This document shows positions 54,544-63,049 of a stretch of DNA of 64,000 bases, one piece after another. The notes beneath the pieces were generated by a model, which did no database searches, had not been told where the DNA came from, and was given only the letters and a program-made list of their open reading frames with translations. Source of the stretch: Streptomyces sp. G-G2 (GTDB taxonomy: Bacteria > Actinomycetota > Actinomycetes > Streptomycetales > Streptomycetaceae); NCBI RefSeq assembly GCF_030063135.1, contig NZ_JASISO010000012.1:104192-168191 (forward strand), read 5' to 3'. Made by a program: the position numbers and the translations under genes. The first letter of the stretch is position 1; each line of letters starts with the position of its first letter.

Positions 54544-55674
54544 ATGGCCGCACACCCCGCCTACCCCGTAGGCCTCCGTCTGGCGGGCCGCCGCGTCGTC
54601 GTCATCGGCGGCGGCCAGGTCGCGCAGCGCCGCCTCCCCGCGCTCGTCGCGGCCGGCGCCGACGTGCTGCTGATCTCCCCGTCCGCCACCCCCTCCGTGG
54701 ACGTCATGGCGGAGACGGGCGAGATCCGCTGGGAGCGCCGCCGCTACCAGGACGGCGACCTCGCGAACACCTGGTACGCCCTGATCGCCACCCGCGACAA
54801 GGCGGCCAACGACGCCGCCTCCGCCGAGGCCGAGCGCGAGCGGGTCTGGTGCGTGCGCGCCGACGACGCCGAGGCCGCCACCGCCTGGACCCCCGCCACC
54901 GGCCGCAGCGAGGGCGTCACCGTCGCCGTGCTGACCGGCAACGACCCGCGCCGCAGCGCCGCCGTGCGCGACGCGATCGTCGAGGGCCTGCGCGACGGCA
55001 CCCTCGCCGCCCCCGCGCACGGCCGCGAGAAGCGCAACCCCGGCGTCGCCCTGGTCGGCGGCGGCCCCGGCGACCCGGACCTGATCACCGTCCGCGGCCG
55101 TCGGCTGCTCGCCGAGGCCGACGTGGTCATCGCCGACCGCCTCGGCCCCCGCGACCTGCTGGACGAGCTGGCCCCGCACGTCGAGGTCATCGACGCGGCG
55201 AAGATCCCGTACGGCCGGTTCATGGCCCAGGAGGCCATCAACAACGCGCTGATCGAGCACGCCAGGGCCGGCAAGTCCGTGGTCCGGCTCAAGGGCGGGG
55301 ACCCGTACGTCTTCGGCCGCGGCATGGAGGAGCTCCAGGCCCTGGCCGAAGCGGGGATCCCGTGCACGGTCGTCCCCGGCATCTCCAGTTCCATCTCGGT
55401 GCCCGGCGCCGCCGGGATCCCGGTGACGCACCGCGGGGTGGCCCACGAGTTCACGGTCGTCAGCGGTCACGTCGGCCCCGAGGACCCGCGGTCGCTGGTC
55501 GACTGGGCCTCGCTGGCCAAGCTGACCGGCACCCTGGTGATCCTCATGGGCGTGGACAAGATCGGCCTGATCGCCGAGGCCCTGGTCCGCCACGGCCGGT
55601 CCGCCGCCACCACCCGCGCACGACCGTGCCGTTGGCACCACACCCAGGACAAGGCAGTATCACCCTGTGGCTGA
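54544..55674 (+). CDS. cobA: Siroheme synthase N-domain / uroporphyrinogen-III C-methyltransferase fusion, C-terminus truncated
   Basis: A 376-residue protein. Residues about 1-110 form the NAD-binding precorrin-2 dehydrogenase domain (RLAGRRVVVIGGGQVAQRRL), about 110-160 a dimerisation linker, and from about 166 the SUMT domain (VALVGGGPGDPDLITVRGRR, VVRLKGGDPYVFGRGMEELQ, VPGISSSISVPGAAGIPVTH). Homology stops after VDKIGLIAEALVRHGRSAAT; the remaining 20 residues (TRARPCRWHHTQDKAVSPCG) are unrelated, so about 40-45 C-terminal residues of the SUMT domain are missing. Activity is uncertain. Feeds precorrin-2 to siroheme and B12. Confidence 0.88.
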   Translation: MAAHPAYPVGLRLAGRRVVVIGGGQVAQRRLPALVAAGADVLLISPSATPSVDVMAETGEIRWERRRYQDGDLANTWYALIATRDKAANDAASAEAERERVWCVRADDAEAATAWTPATGRSEGVTVAVLTGNDPRRSAAVRDAIVEGLRDGTLAAPAHGREKRNPGVALVGGGPGDPDLITVRGRRLLAEADVVIADRLGPRDLLDELAPHVEVIDAAKIPYGRFMAQEAINNALIEHARAGKSVVRLKGGDPYVFGRGMEELQALAEAGIPCTVVPGISSSISVPGAAGIPVTHRGVAHEFTVVSGHVGPEDPRSLVDWASLAKLTGTLVILMGVDKIGLIAEALVRHGRSAATTRARPCRWHHTQDKAVSPCG

Positions 55675-56488
55675 TCTCATCACCGTCGAGGACCCCGACG
55701 ACCCGCGCCTGCGCGACTACACGGGCCTGACCGACGTCGAACTGCGGCGTCGGCGCGAGCCCGCCGAAGGACTCTTCATCGCCGAGGGCGAGAAGGTCAT
55801 CCGGCGGGCCAAGGACGCCGGGTACGAGATGCGCTCGATGCTTCTCTCCGCGAAGTGGGTCGATGTCATGCGTGACGTCATCGACGAGCTGCCGGCCCCC
55901 GTCTACGCCGTCAGCCCCGAGCTGGCCGAACGGGTCACCGGCTACCACGTGCACCGCGGCGCCCTCGCCTCCATGCAGCGCAAGCCCCTCCCGACCGGCG
56001 GCGAGCTGCTCACCGCGCACACCGGTGGCAGCCGCCGGATCGCGATCTTCGAAGGCTTCGTCGACCACGCCAACCTCGGCGCCGCCTTCCGCAGCGCCGC
56101 GGCCCTCGGCATCAGCGCGATCCTGCTCTCCCCGGACTGCGCCGACCCGCTGTACCGGCGGGCCATCAAGGTCTCGATGGGCTCCGTCTTCTCCGTCCCG
56201 TACGGGCGGCTGACCGACTGGCCCGCCGACCTCGAACAGGTCAGGGAGGCCGGGTACCGGATCCTCGCCATGACGCCGAGCGCCAAGGCCACCCCGCTGG
56301 ACCAGGTCCCGCCCGAGCGCTTCGAGCAGTCCGCGATCATGCTCGGCTCGGAGGGCCACGGCCTGTCCACCTACGCCCTGCGCGCGGCGGACGAATGGGT
56401 CCGCATCCCCATGTCGGAGGGGATCGACTCGCTGAACGTGGCCGCCGCCTCCGCCGTGGCCTTCTACGCCACCCGCCCGCGCGGCTGA
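55667..56488 (+). CDS. TrmH-family RNA methyltransferase
   Basis: A 273-residue SPOUT methyltransferase: N-terminal substrate domain with PAEGLFIAEGEKVIRRAKDA, then SpoU motifs GFVDHANLGAAFRSAAALG, MLGSEGHGLSTYALRAAD and IPMSEGIDSLNVAAASAVAF. It should 2'-O-methylate a tRNA or rRNA ribose. GTG start overlaps the cobA stop region (55667-55674), an 8-bp overlap that may reflect the deletion in cobA. Confidence 0.92.
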   Translation: MADLITVEDPDDPRLRDYTGLTDVELRRRREPAEGLFIAEGEKVIRRAKDAGYEMRSMLLSAKWVDVMRDVIDELPAPVYAVSPELAERVTGYHVHRGALASMQRKPLPTGGELLTAHTGGSRRIAIFEGFVDHANLGAAFRSAAALGISAILLSPDCADPLYRRAIKVSMGSVFSVPYGRLTDWPADLEQVREAGYRILAMTPSAKATPLDQVPPERFEQSAIMLGSEGHGLSTYALRAADEWVRIPMSEGIDSLNVAAASAVAFYATRPRG

Positions 56489-56530
56489 ACCACCCGGCTC
56501 CGTCGAGGAGTACGGGCGGGACGCGGCGGC

Positions 56531-57760
56531 TTAGAGCTTCTGGGCCGCTGCGATCCCCAGCGCCACGATCAGCGTGACCAGCACGAACACGATCAGCCGC
56601 TGCCGCATCAGCCGCGGGTCAGGCCGCGAGGGCCGACGCCCGGTGCCCGTCGTACGCGGCCCCGGCCGCCCGCCGCCCGTACGTCCCGACGTGGGCCGGG
56701 AGGACGGGCCGCCGGGCTCGCGCGGTCCCGCGGGGCGCGTGTGCGGACCGCTGTGGGAGCCACTGTGCGAGCCGCTCGGCGACGGCACCCCGTGCGCGCC
56801 CGGCTCACCCTGGGGGCGCGGCGCGGGCGTGCCCGCCGTACGCCGCTCCGTGTGCTGGTCGGCGTACTCCTCGGCCAGCCGCCCCGTCGGCCGCTCGGGC
56901 CTGCCGCGCTGGGCCGGGGGCCGTCCGTCCGTGATCCCCTGGGCCTCGCGCGCCGCGATCTCCTTGAGCCGCATGGACAGCTGGAGCGTGGTCGGCCGGT
57001 CCTCCGGGTCCTTGGCCAGGCAGGCCTGCACGAGCGGTGCGAGGGCGTCCGGTACGCCCTGAAGGTGTGCCTCCTCGTGCACCACGCGGTACAGCATCAC
57101 CTCGGAACTGCCGTGTCCGAAGGGCGAGTCGGCGGTCGCCGCGTACGCCAGGGTGGCGCCCAGCGCGAAGACGTCGGTGGCGGGCGTGACGGCGGCGCCG
57201 CGCACCTGCTCCGGAGCGAGGAAGCCGGGGGAGCCGACGGCCGTGCCCACGTGCGTGAGGGTGCTGGCACCGGTCGCCCAGGCGATCCCGAAGTCGATGA
57301 TCCGGGGGCCCTTCGGGGAGAGCAGGATGTTCGACGGCTTGAGGTCCCGGTGGACCACCCCCGCCTCGTGGACGGCGACCAGCCCCTCGGAGAGCGCGGC
57401 GCCGATCGCGGCGATCTGGGCAGCGGTGAGCGGACCCTCCTCGGCCACCTTGTCGTGCAGGGAGGGCCCGGGAACGTACTGCGTGGCGAACCACGGACGC
57501 TCCGCCTCCAGGTCCGCGGCCACCAGCCGGGCCGTGCACCCGCCGCGGATCCGCCGGGCGGCGGACACCTCACGGGCGAAGCGCGAGCGGAACTCCTGGT
57601 CCTCGGCGAGATCGGGGCGGATCACCTTGAGCGCGACCCGCTGTCCGCGCCGGTCCGAGCCCAGGTAGACCACACCCATGCCACCCGCGCCGAGCCGTCG
57701 GTGCAGCCTGAACGAGCCGACGACACGGGGGTCCTCCCGCCGGAGCCGCATCATCGCCAT
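56531..57760 (-). CDS. Serine/threonine protein kinase, PknB type, tail anchored
   Basis: A 409-residue Hanks-type kinase. Gly loop LGAGGMGVVYLGSD, Lys45 in RVALKVIRP, catalytic Asp139 in VVHRDLKPSNILL, DFG at 156-158 and the APE loop (GFLAPEQVRG) are all present. A Ser/Pro/Gly-rich juxtamembrane stretch (about 270-380) leads to one C-terminal helix (LIVFVLVTLIVALGIAAAQ) with only KL beyond it. There is thus no external sensor domain. ATG 57760 preferred; GTG 57766 possible. Confidence 0.93.
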   Translation of the reverse strand: MAMMRLRREDPRVVGSFRLHRRLGAGGMGVVYLGSDRRGQRVALKVIRPDLAEDQEFRSRFAREVSAARRIRGGCTARLVAADLEAERPWFATQYVPGPSLHDKVAEEGPLTAAQIAAIGAALSEGLVAVHEAGVVHRDLKPSNILLSPKGPRIIDFGIAWATGASTLTHVGTAVGSPGFLAPEQVRGAAVTPATDVFALGATLAYAATADSPFGHGSSEVMLYRVVHEEAHLQGVPDALAPLVQACLAKDPEDRPTTLQLSMRLKEIAAREAQGITDGRPPAQRGRPERPTGRLAEEYADQHTERRTAGTPAPRPQGEPGAHGVPSPSGSHSGSHSGPHTRPAGPREPGGPSSRPTSGRTGGGRPGPRTTGTGRRPSRPDPRLMRQRLIVFVLVTLIVALGIAAAQKL

Positions 57761-58301
57761 GTCCACCCCGCTGACCGGTCGTCCTGTTGACGTGGCACAG
57801 CTTACGGACCATCCGGCATGTCCGCTCAGAGGCCGCGCCCTCGCCGCGAGATTCGATTGTCAGTGCGGGCAAGGCCACTTGAGGGAGAATCAGGGGTACG
57901 AGCGACCCCTGGGCGGGGTTACGGGTGTTCCCCCAAACGGCCCTTGCGCCAAGGAGATTGACGCCAACCGGCCCGGACGGCCCCGCACCCTCCGGAGCCG
58001 CCCCCGCGCCCGCCCGGCACCGTCCCGGGGCGGCCCCGGGACGTGAGGGAAGTCACCAGCGGGGGAGGGGCGGCGGACACCCCGGGACAGGGCCTCGGGG
58101 ATGACCCCTACACCGGGGCGGCGGTCTCCACCCAGGGGTGTACACGGGTACCGCCGCAGTCATCCTCCCGGAGGCCCGGCATGGGTCCGAAGGCATGAGG
58201 CCAGGAGCCCTCCGCCCCCCTAGTGTTGAAGACAAGCGGCGGGTGGCGCACTCGTCCCCCGAGGTCACAAGCCCGCCGCTGCCAACCACAGGGAGAGGGC
58301 C
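57761..58301. other. Intergenic region between the kinase and small membrane protein genes
   Basis: About 540 bp with no credible gene. Several GC-rich inverted segments occur (CCCCGGGACG near 58030, 58080). A weak -10-like TAGTGT lies near 58222, about 80 bp before the next gene. I see no recognisable riboswitch or regulator site. Confidence 0.5.
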
Positions 58302-58487
58302 ATGGCGGACATCGCACGGACGGGACGCAAGGCATTCGCGTTCAACGGCCATGAGTCCGGCACGCGGCACCCGCTGGTCGCCGCGGCGATGGTGCTCCCC
58401 CTGGCCGCCATCCTGGTCTTCTTCTTCGGAGGATGGGACCAGGTGGTGGCGCAAGCGTCGTCCGTGGGTTCGTTGCTGGGGCGCTGA
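58302..58487 (+). CDS. Small single-pass membrane protein
   Basis: A 61-residue protein with a basic/hydrophilic start (MADIARTGRKAFAFNGHESG) and one helix (LVAAAMVLPLAAILVFFFGG) followed by WDQVVAQ. A good SD (GGGAGAGGG) precedes the ATG and a strong terminator follows, so it is a genuine short transcription unit. The family is unknown to me. Confidence 0.75.
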   Translation: MADIARTGRKAFAFNGHESGTRHPLVAAAMVLPLAAILVFFFGGWDQVVAQASSVGSLLGR

Positions 58488-58573
58488 GCAGCGCCCCGGG
58501 TCCGGGAGAGCGGCCCGGGCCGGGACATCGGCCATCAGCCCCGTGGGGACGGGGGTGCGGCGGACGGCAGGAG

Positions 58574-58621
58574 AAGGGTGCTGCCCCGGCGACTGAGAAG
58601 TCGCCGGGGCAGCGCCCTTTT
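58574..58621 (+). terminator. Strong intrinsic terminator
   Basis: A 21-bp stem (58574-58594 / 58599-58619) with a GAGA tetraloop and one wobble pair is followed by a short T run. It separates the small membrane protein from the APH-like kinase gene. Confidence 0.9.
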
Positions 58622-58699
58622 CCGTTCCCCGTCCCGCCGCCCGGCCACGCGTACGATCCCCAGGCGGGCCGCCCGGCCCCGCCCGACCCGGGAGCGCGC

Positions 58700-59869
58700 G
58701 TGAGCCCGACCGACCGCCTGACCACGGCCCTCGCGGCAGCCGCCCGACACGCCTCGACCCCGCCGCGGCCGACCAGGGCCGACGCCGGCAGGGCCGAGGT
58801 GACCACGGCCGACGCGGACAGCGCCGACGCGGGCACCGCCGACGCGAGCGCCGGAGCCGGGCACGTGGTGCTGGCCGACCGGGAGGACGGCACCGTCGTG
58901 CGCTGGGGCGCGGCCGTGGCCAAGGCGCACGCCGGGGACAGCGACCGGGGGCACCTCGCGGCGCGCATCCGGATCGCCGGGTCCGAGGCGCTGGCAGGGA
59001 TCCTGCTGCCCCCGCTCGACCCCGGGTTCGGCCACCTCCACGGGCGGCCGGTCTCGCTCTGGCCGTACGGAGTCCCGGTGGACCCCGGGCGGCCCGCCGC
59101 GGCCCCGTGGGAGGAGACCGCCCGTCTGCTGGCCCGCCTCCACCGCGTCCCGGTCCACCGGCTCCCGGGCCCGGTGCCCCCGATGCGCGGCCCCGCCAAG
59201 GTGGCCCGCGCCCTGCGCCGCATGAGCGAAGCCCTGACCGCCCCGGCCCCGGCCGACCCCGCCGCACGGACCGGCGACACGTCCGGCCCGTCCCCGGCCG
59301 TCCCCGGCTTCGCCCCCGCCCCCGCCGCGCGGGCCGCCGACCCGGCCGGCCCGGGGACGTACGCCCACCCCGAGGCGGCCGGGCTCGGTCAGGTCGTGGC
59401 GGCCGCCGCCGACCGGGTGGCGCGGTGGGCGCGGGGCATCGGGGCCGCCCCGCCGTCCACCACGCTGTGCCACGGCGACCTGCACCTCGGCCAGCTCGTC
59501 CGGTACCCCGCCCCCACCGGCCCCTGGACCCTCATCGACGTCGACGACCTCGGCCTCGGCGATCCCGCCTGGGACCTGGCCCGTCCGGCGGCCTGGTACG
59601 CCGCCGGACTGCTCGACCCGGACGTCTGGCTCCGGTTCCTCGACGCCTACCGGGCCGAGGGCGGTCCCGCCGCCGGTCCGCCCGGCAGCGACCCGTGGCC
59701 GGAACTCGACCTCGCGGCCCGCGCCTTGACCGTGCAGACCGCCGCGCTCGCGCTGGCCAAGGCGGTGCGGGAGGAGCGCAGACTCGACGCGGAGGAGGGG
59801 CTGATGCTCGATGCCTGTGCCCGAATCGCCACCCTCCCGGCCGACTTGCCCGCGCGGGGAGCGCCGTAG
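58700..59869 (+). CDS. Aminoglycoside-phosphotransferase-fold kinase
   Basis: A 389-residue protein of the APH/choline-kinase fold. The catalytic loop LCHGDLHLGQLVRYP and metal site WTLIDVDDLGLGDPAWDLAR are intact; the N-lobe has EDGTVVRWGAAVAKAHAGDS with a likely ATP Lys. Several Ala/Asp/Pro-rich inserts (about 25-55 and 190-230) make it longer than usual. Substrates of this group are mostly small metabolites; antibiotic resistance is not implied. GTG start behind GGGAG. Confidence 0.85.
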   Translation: MSPTDRLTTALAAAARHASTPPRPTRADAGRAEVTTADADSADAGTADASAGAGHVVLADREDGTVVRWGAAVAKAHAGDSDRGHLAARIRIAGSEALAGILLPPLDPGFGHLHGRPVSLWPYGVPVDPGRPAAAPWEETARLLARLHRVPVHRLPGPVPPMRGPAKVARALRRMSEALTAPAPADPAARTGDTSGPSPAVPGFAPAPAARAADPAGPGTYAHPEAAGLGQVVAAAADRVARWARGIGAAPPSTTLCHGDLHLGQLVRYPAPTGPWTLIDVDDLGLGDPAWDLARPAAWYAAGLLDPDVWLRFLDAYRAEGGPAAGPPGSDPWPELDLAARALTVQTAALALAKAVREERRLDAEEGLMLDACARIATLPADLPARGAP

Positions 59870-59935
59870 GGTGAGTTTCACGCCACCGGGCAGGTATCCG
59901 GTGTCGACTTTCGACGGCGAGGAGTTGAGCCGATC

Positions 59936-60256
59936 ATGCAGTGTCCGAAGTGCCACGCGGTGATGCACACCTACAACCGCAACGGTGTCCAGATCGAGCA
60001 GTGCGCCAACTGCCGGGGGATCTTCCTGGACTACGGCGAGCTGGAGGCGCTGACCCGGTTGGAGTCCCAGTACCTCCAGGCCCCGCCGCCGCCCGCGCCC
60101 CCGCAGGGCTACCCCGCGCAGCCGGGCTACCCGGCCCAGCCCGGCGGCTATCCGGCCCCGCACGCGGCCCCCGCCTGGGGCGCCCCGCAGCACCACGGCG
60201 GCCACAAGCACGGCCACAAGCACGGCGGCTTCGGACGGATGCTCTTCTCGTCCTGA
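59936..60256 (+). CDS. Zinc-ribbon protein (zf-TFIIB type) with Pro/Tyr and His-rich tail
   Basis: A 106-residue protein. Residues 1-45 contain the two Cys pairs CPKC and CANC around a short strand, with GIFLDYGELEAL, which is the zf-TFIIB domain. The tail has GYPAQPGYPAQPGGYP repeats and the His/Lys-rich HHGGHKHGHKHGGFGRM, which may bind metal. Function unknown; widespread in actinobacteria. Followed by a terminator facing the tRNA cluster. Confidence 0.88.
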   Translation: MQCPKCHAVMHTYNRNGVQIEQCANCRGIFLDYGELEALTRLESQYLQAPPPPAPPQGYPAQPGYPAQPGGYPAPHAAPAWGAPQHHGGHKHGHKHGGFGRMLFSS

Positions 60257-60287
60257 GGGCCCCTGAACGCGTGCCCCTGAACGCGAA

Positions 60288-60315
60288 AGCCCCGGCCGTG
60301 GAAACGGCCGGGGCT
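60288..60315. terminator. Bidirectional terminator between zinc-ribbon gene and tRNA cluster
   Basis: A perfect 12-bp inverted repeat (60288-60299 / 60304-60315) with a 4-nt loop. It can end both the plus-strand gene and the minus-strand tRNA transcript. Confidence 0.85.
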
Positions 60316-60324
60316 CTCAGGTGG

Positions 60325-60396
60325 TGCGCGATACTGGGATTGAACCAGTGACCTCTTCCGTGTCAGGGAAGCGCTCTCCCGCTGAGCTAATCGCGC
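60325..60396 (-). tRNA. tRNA-Val(GAC)
   Basis: A complete 72-nt cloverleaf: acceptor GCGCGAU/AUCGCGC, D-loop AGCUCAGCGGGAGAGC, anticodon arm CUUCC-CUGACAC-GGAAG with anticodon GAC, T-loop GGUUCAAUCC. CCA is not encoded. Confidence 0.97.
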
Positions 60397-60438
60397 GGGC
60401 ACTGCGACGCGGGGCCGCAGGGGGGTAACTGTACAGCG

Positions 60439-60510
60439 TGCGCGATACTGGGATTGAACCAGTGACCTCTTCCGTGTCAGGGAAGCGCTCTCCCGCTGAG
60501 CTAATCGCGC
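60439..60510 (-). tRNA. tRNA-Val(GAC), second copy
   Basis: Identical over its full 72 nt to the copy at 60325. It lies 43 bp upstream in the same transcript. Confidence 0.97.
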
Positions 60511-60531
60511 GGGTGATCCTCGCGGATCAAG

Positions 60532-60603
60532 TGGACGATACTGGGATTGAACCAGTGACCTCTTCCGTGTCAGGGAAGCGCTCTCCCGCTGAGCTAATCG
60601 TCC
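60532..60603 (-). tRNA. tRNA-Val(GAC), third copy with a different acceptor stem
   Basis: The body is identical to the other two copies, but the acceptor stem is GGACGAU/AUCGUCC, with both sides changed together so pairing is kept. Anticodon GAC. Confidence 0.96.
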
Positions 60604-60607
60604 TTGG

Positions 60608-60678
60608 AGGTGGAGACGGGATTTGAACCCGTGTAGACGGCTTTGCAGGCCGTTGCCTCGCCTCTCGGCCACTCCACC
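60608..60678 (-). tRNA. tRNA-Cys(GCA)
   Basis: A 71-nt cloverleaf with acceptor GGUGGAG/CUCCACC, discriminator U73 (a Cys identity base), anticodon arm CGGCC-UGCAAA-GCCG with anticodon GCA. Unlike its neighbours, CCA is encoded at 60605-60607. Confidence 0.95.
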
Positions 60679-60718
60679 ATGGAGCTGAGCAAGGGTTCTC
60701 GGGAGATCCCCCACATCG

Positions 60719-60791
<73 letters not shown>

Positions 60792-60905
60792 AGGTCACCG
60801 TTTCGCGGCTGAGGTTTCCCCCGGCGCTCCCTGGCGACGTGTTGAACTCTAGCGGATTCCCGAGCAAGCTCAAAAACGCGTTTCCGCAGCGTGCTGCCGC
60901 TCGAT

Positions 60906-60971
60906 CACCACACGTCACGGCGCCGGCCACCCCACGTCACCTCGCCGGCCACCGCAGGTCACCTCTGCGGC
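60906..60971 (+). repeat. Three imperfect 22-bp tandem repeats upstream of pabB
   Basis: Units 60906-60927, 60928-60949 and 60950-60971 each begin CACC and hold a G-TCAC core (ACGTCAC, ACGTCAC, AGGTCAC), with GCCGGC or TGCGGC at the end. They lie 20-85 bp before the pabB -10 box, spaced by two helical turns, so they could be protein-binding direct repeats. Confidence 0.6.
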
Positions 60972-60990
60972 GCCGAGCCGTCACCGGTCA

Positions 60991-61004
60991 TAGACTCGCA
61001 GCCG
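60991..61004 (+). promoter_or_regulatory. pabB -10 box with leaderless start
   Basis: TAGACT (60991-60996) is 7 bp before the GTG at 61004, so the mRNA probably begins at the start codon. Confidence 0.5.
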
Positions 61005-62095
61005 TGCACGACCTGCCCCCCATGGCCCGTTTCTGCGGCCTCCTCGCATCCGATCTCCGCGATGTCACCAGCGATCCCTCCGCCCTGGACTCCACCGGCT
61101 TCTGGGCGGTGGCCGCGGATTTCGAGGGACGGCTGACCTGCGCGCGCTTCGGGGACATACGCCCCGACCCCGTTCCCGCGCCCGTTCCGGGAGCCTGGCG
61201 AGGCCCCGCCGCCGACGCCTGGACCTCCTCGCTCGACCGGGCCGCCTACGTCGCGGGCGTCCGCCGCATCCGCGAGCACATCGCCGCGGGCGAGGTCTAC
61301 CAGGCCAACCTCTGCCGTGTGATGTCCGCGCCGCTCCCGGGACCCGCCGCCGACAGCGCCGGGGTCGGTGCGGACGGCGCGGACGCCGACGTGGACGCGC
61401 TCACCGCCCTGCTGGCCCGGGGCAACCCGGCCCCCTATGCCGGAACGATCCGCCTCCCCGCCCACGGGGTCGAGATCGCCACCGCCTCCCCCGAGTTGTA
61501 CCTGCGCCGCAGCGGCCGCCGGATCGCGTCCGGTCCCATCAAGGGCACCGGCCGCACCGTCGCGGACCTGCTGCCCAAGGACCACGCCGAGAACGTGATG
61601 ATCGTGGACCTCGTGCGCAACGACCTCGGGCGGGTCTGCGCCACCGGCTCGGTCGCCGTCCCCGAGCTGTGCGCCGTCGAGGAGCACCCCGGCCTGGTCC
61701 ACCTCGTCTCCACCGTCAGCGGAGACCTCGCGGACGGCGCGGGCTGGCCCGAGCTGCTCGCCGCGACCTTCCCGCCGGGTTCCGTCACCGGAGCCCCCAA
61801 ATCCTCCGCCCTGCGGATCATCGAGGCCCTGGAGACCGCCCCGCGCGGCCCCTATTGCGGGGGCATCGGCTGGGTCGACGCCGACCGGGGCACCGCCGAG
61901 CTGGCCGTCGGCATCCGTACCTTCTGGATCGACCGGGAGGCCCCCGGCGGCCCCCGCCTGTGCTTCGGTACCGGCGCGGGCATCACCTGGGGCTCCGACC
62001 CCGACCGGGAGTGGGCCGAGACCGAACTCAAGGCGGCCCGGCTGCTCGCGGTAGCGTCGGGCACGTACCAGCACAGTGGAGGGACCGCTCAGTGA
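61004..62095 (+). CDS. pabB: Aminodeoxychorismate synthase component I (chorismate-binding)
   Basis: A 363-residue chorismate-binding enzyme of p-aminobenzoate synthesis. The signature region has IREHIAAGEVYQANLCRVMS, IASGPIKGTGRTVADLLPKD, HAENVMIVDLVRNDLGRVCA and PPGSVTGAPKSSALRIIEAL. The N-terminal part is short for PabB, as in compact actinobacterial forms. Since pabC follows with GTGA overlap, a PabB role is favoured over anthranilate or salicylate synthase. A glutaminase subunit (PabA) must be encoded elsewhere. Confidence 0.9.
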   Translation: MHDLPPMARFCGLLASDLRDVTSDPSALDSTGFWAVAADFEGRLTCARFGDIRPDPVPAPVPGAWRGPAADAWTSSLDRAAYVAGVRRIREHIAAGEVYQANLCRVMSAPLPGPAADSAGVGADGADADVDALTALLARGNPAPYAGTIRLPAHGVEIATASPELYLRRSGRRIASGPIKGTGRTVADLLPKDHAENVMIVDLVRNDLGRVCATGSVAVPELCAVEEHPGLVHLVSTVSGDLADGAGWPELLAATFPPGSVTGAPKSSALRIIEALETAPRGPYCGGIGWVDADRGTAELAVGIRTFWIDREAPGGPRLCFGTGAGITWGSDPDREWAETELKAARLLAVASGTYQHSGGTAQ

Positions 62096-62964
62096 CGACG
62101 CCCAAGGCGACACCGCACGCACCCGCGCCGGACGCGCAGCCGATCTGGCTCGACGGGGCGCTGCGCGACCCCGACAGCGCGAAGGTGTCCGTGTTCGACC
62201 ACGGCCTGACCGTGGGCGACGGCGTCTTCGAGACGCTCAAGGCCGAGCGCGGGGCCGCCTTCGGCATGACCCGGCACCTCGACCGGCTCACCCGCTCCGC
62301 CCGGGGCCTGGGCCTGCCCGACCCCGATGTCGATGAGGTCCGCCGAGCCTGCGCCGCCGTACTGGAGGCGGGCTCCGCCGCCGTCCCCTTCGGCCGGCTG
62401 CGGATCACCTACACCGGCGGGCTCTCCCCGCTCGGCTCCGACCGGGGCGAGGCCGGACCCACCCTCGTCGTGGCTCTGGCCCCGGCCGCCCGCCGCCCCG
62501 ACACCACCGCCGTGATCACGGTCCCCTGGGTGCGCAACGAGCGCAGCGCCGTCGCCGGGCTGAAGACCACCTCCTACGCGGAGAACGTCGTCGCGCTGGC
62601 CGCCGCCCACCGGGCCGGTGCCTCCGAGGCCCTCTTCGCCAACACCGTCGGCCGCCTCTGCGAGGGCACCGGCTCCAACGTCTTCGTCGTCCTCGACGGG
62701 GAACTCCACACCCCGCCCCTTGCCTCCGGGTGCCTCGCGGGCATCACCCGCGACCTGGTGATCCAGTGGGTCGGCGCCAAGGAGACCGACCTGCCCTTCG
62801 AGGCCCTGGAGCGGGCCGAGGAGGTCTTCGTGACCTCCTCGCTGCGCGACGTGCAGGCCGTCCACCGGATCGACGGACGCGCGCTGAGCGCCGTACCGGG
62901 CCCGGTCACCGCCGAGGCCGTACGGATCTTCGCCGAGCGCACCGGGGACGACCTCGACCCGTGA
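62092..62964 (+). CDS. pabC: Aminodeoxychorismate lyase, class IV aminotransferase
   Basis: A 290-residue fold-type IV PLP enzyme. VFDHGLTVGDGVFETLKAER lies at the N-terminus, the PLP Lys is in VAGLKTTSYAENVVALAAAH, and SEALFANTVGRLCEGTGSNV plus LASGCLAGITRDLV close the site. Next to pabB it should release pyruvate from aminodeoxychorismate to give PABA for folate. A branched-chain or D-amino-acid aminotransferase is the alternative. Confidence 0.9.
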   Translation: MTTPKATPHAPAPDAQPIWLDGALRDPDSAKVSVFDHGLTVGDGVFETLKAERGAAFGMTRHLDRLTRSARGLGLPDPDVDEVRRACAAVLEAGSAAVPFGRLRITYTGGLSPLGSDRGEAGPTLVVALAPAARRPDTTAVITVPWVRNERSAVAGLKTTSYAENVVALAAAHRAGASEALFANTVGRLCEGTGSNVFVVLDGELHTPPLASGCLAGITRDLVIQWVGAKETDLPFEALERAEEVFVTSSLRDVQAVHRIDGRALSAVPGPVTAEAVRIFAERTGDDLDP

Positions 62965-63049
62965 CCCCGGCCCCGCGCCCGCCCGCCGGGGTGGATACCG
63001 GACGGGAAAGGAGCTGACGGGTACCCGTTCGGCGGGTAGAAAGACCCTG

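Noticed and set aside
50687..54553. A 1288-codon minus-strand frame antisense to the bluB-cobT gene
   Set aside because: Its sequence is a Gly/Arg/His-rich mirror of the coding strand; no start signal or family.
60325..60603. Regular repeats that could be read as a CRISPR array
   Set aside because: Each repeat folds as a complete tRNA-Val cloverleaf; spacers are only tRNA intergenic DNA and no cas gene is present.
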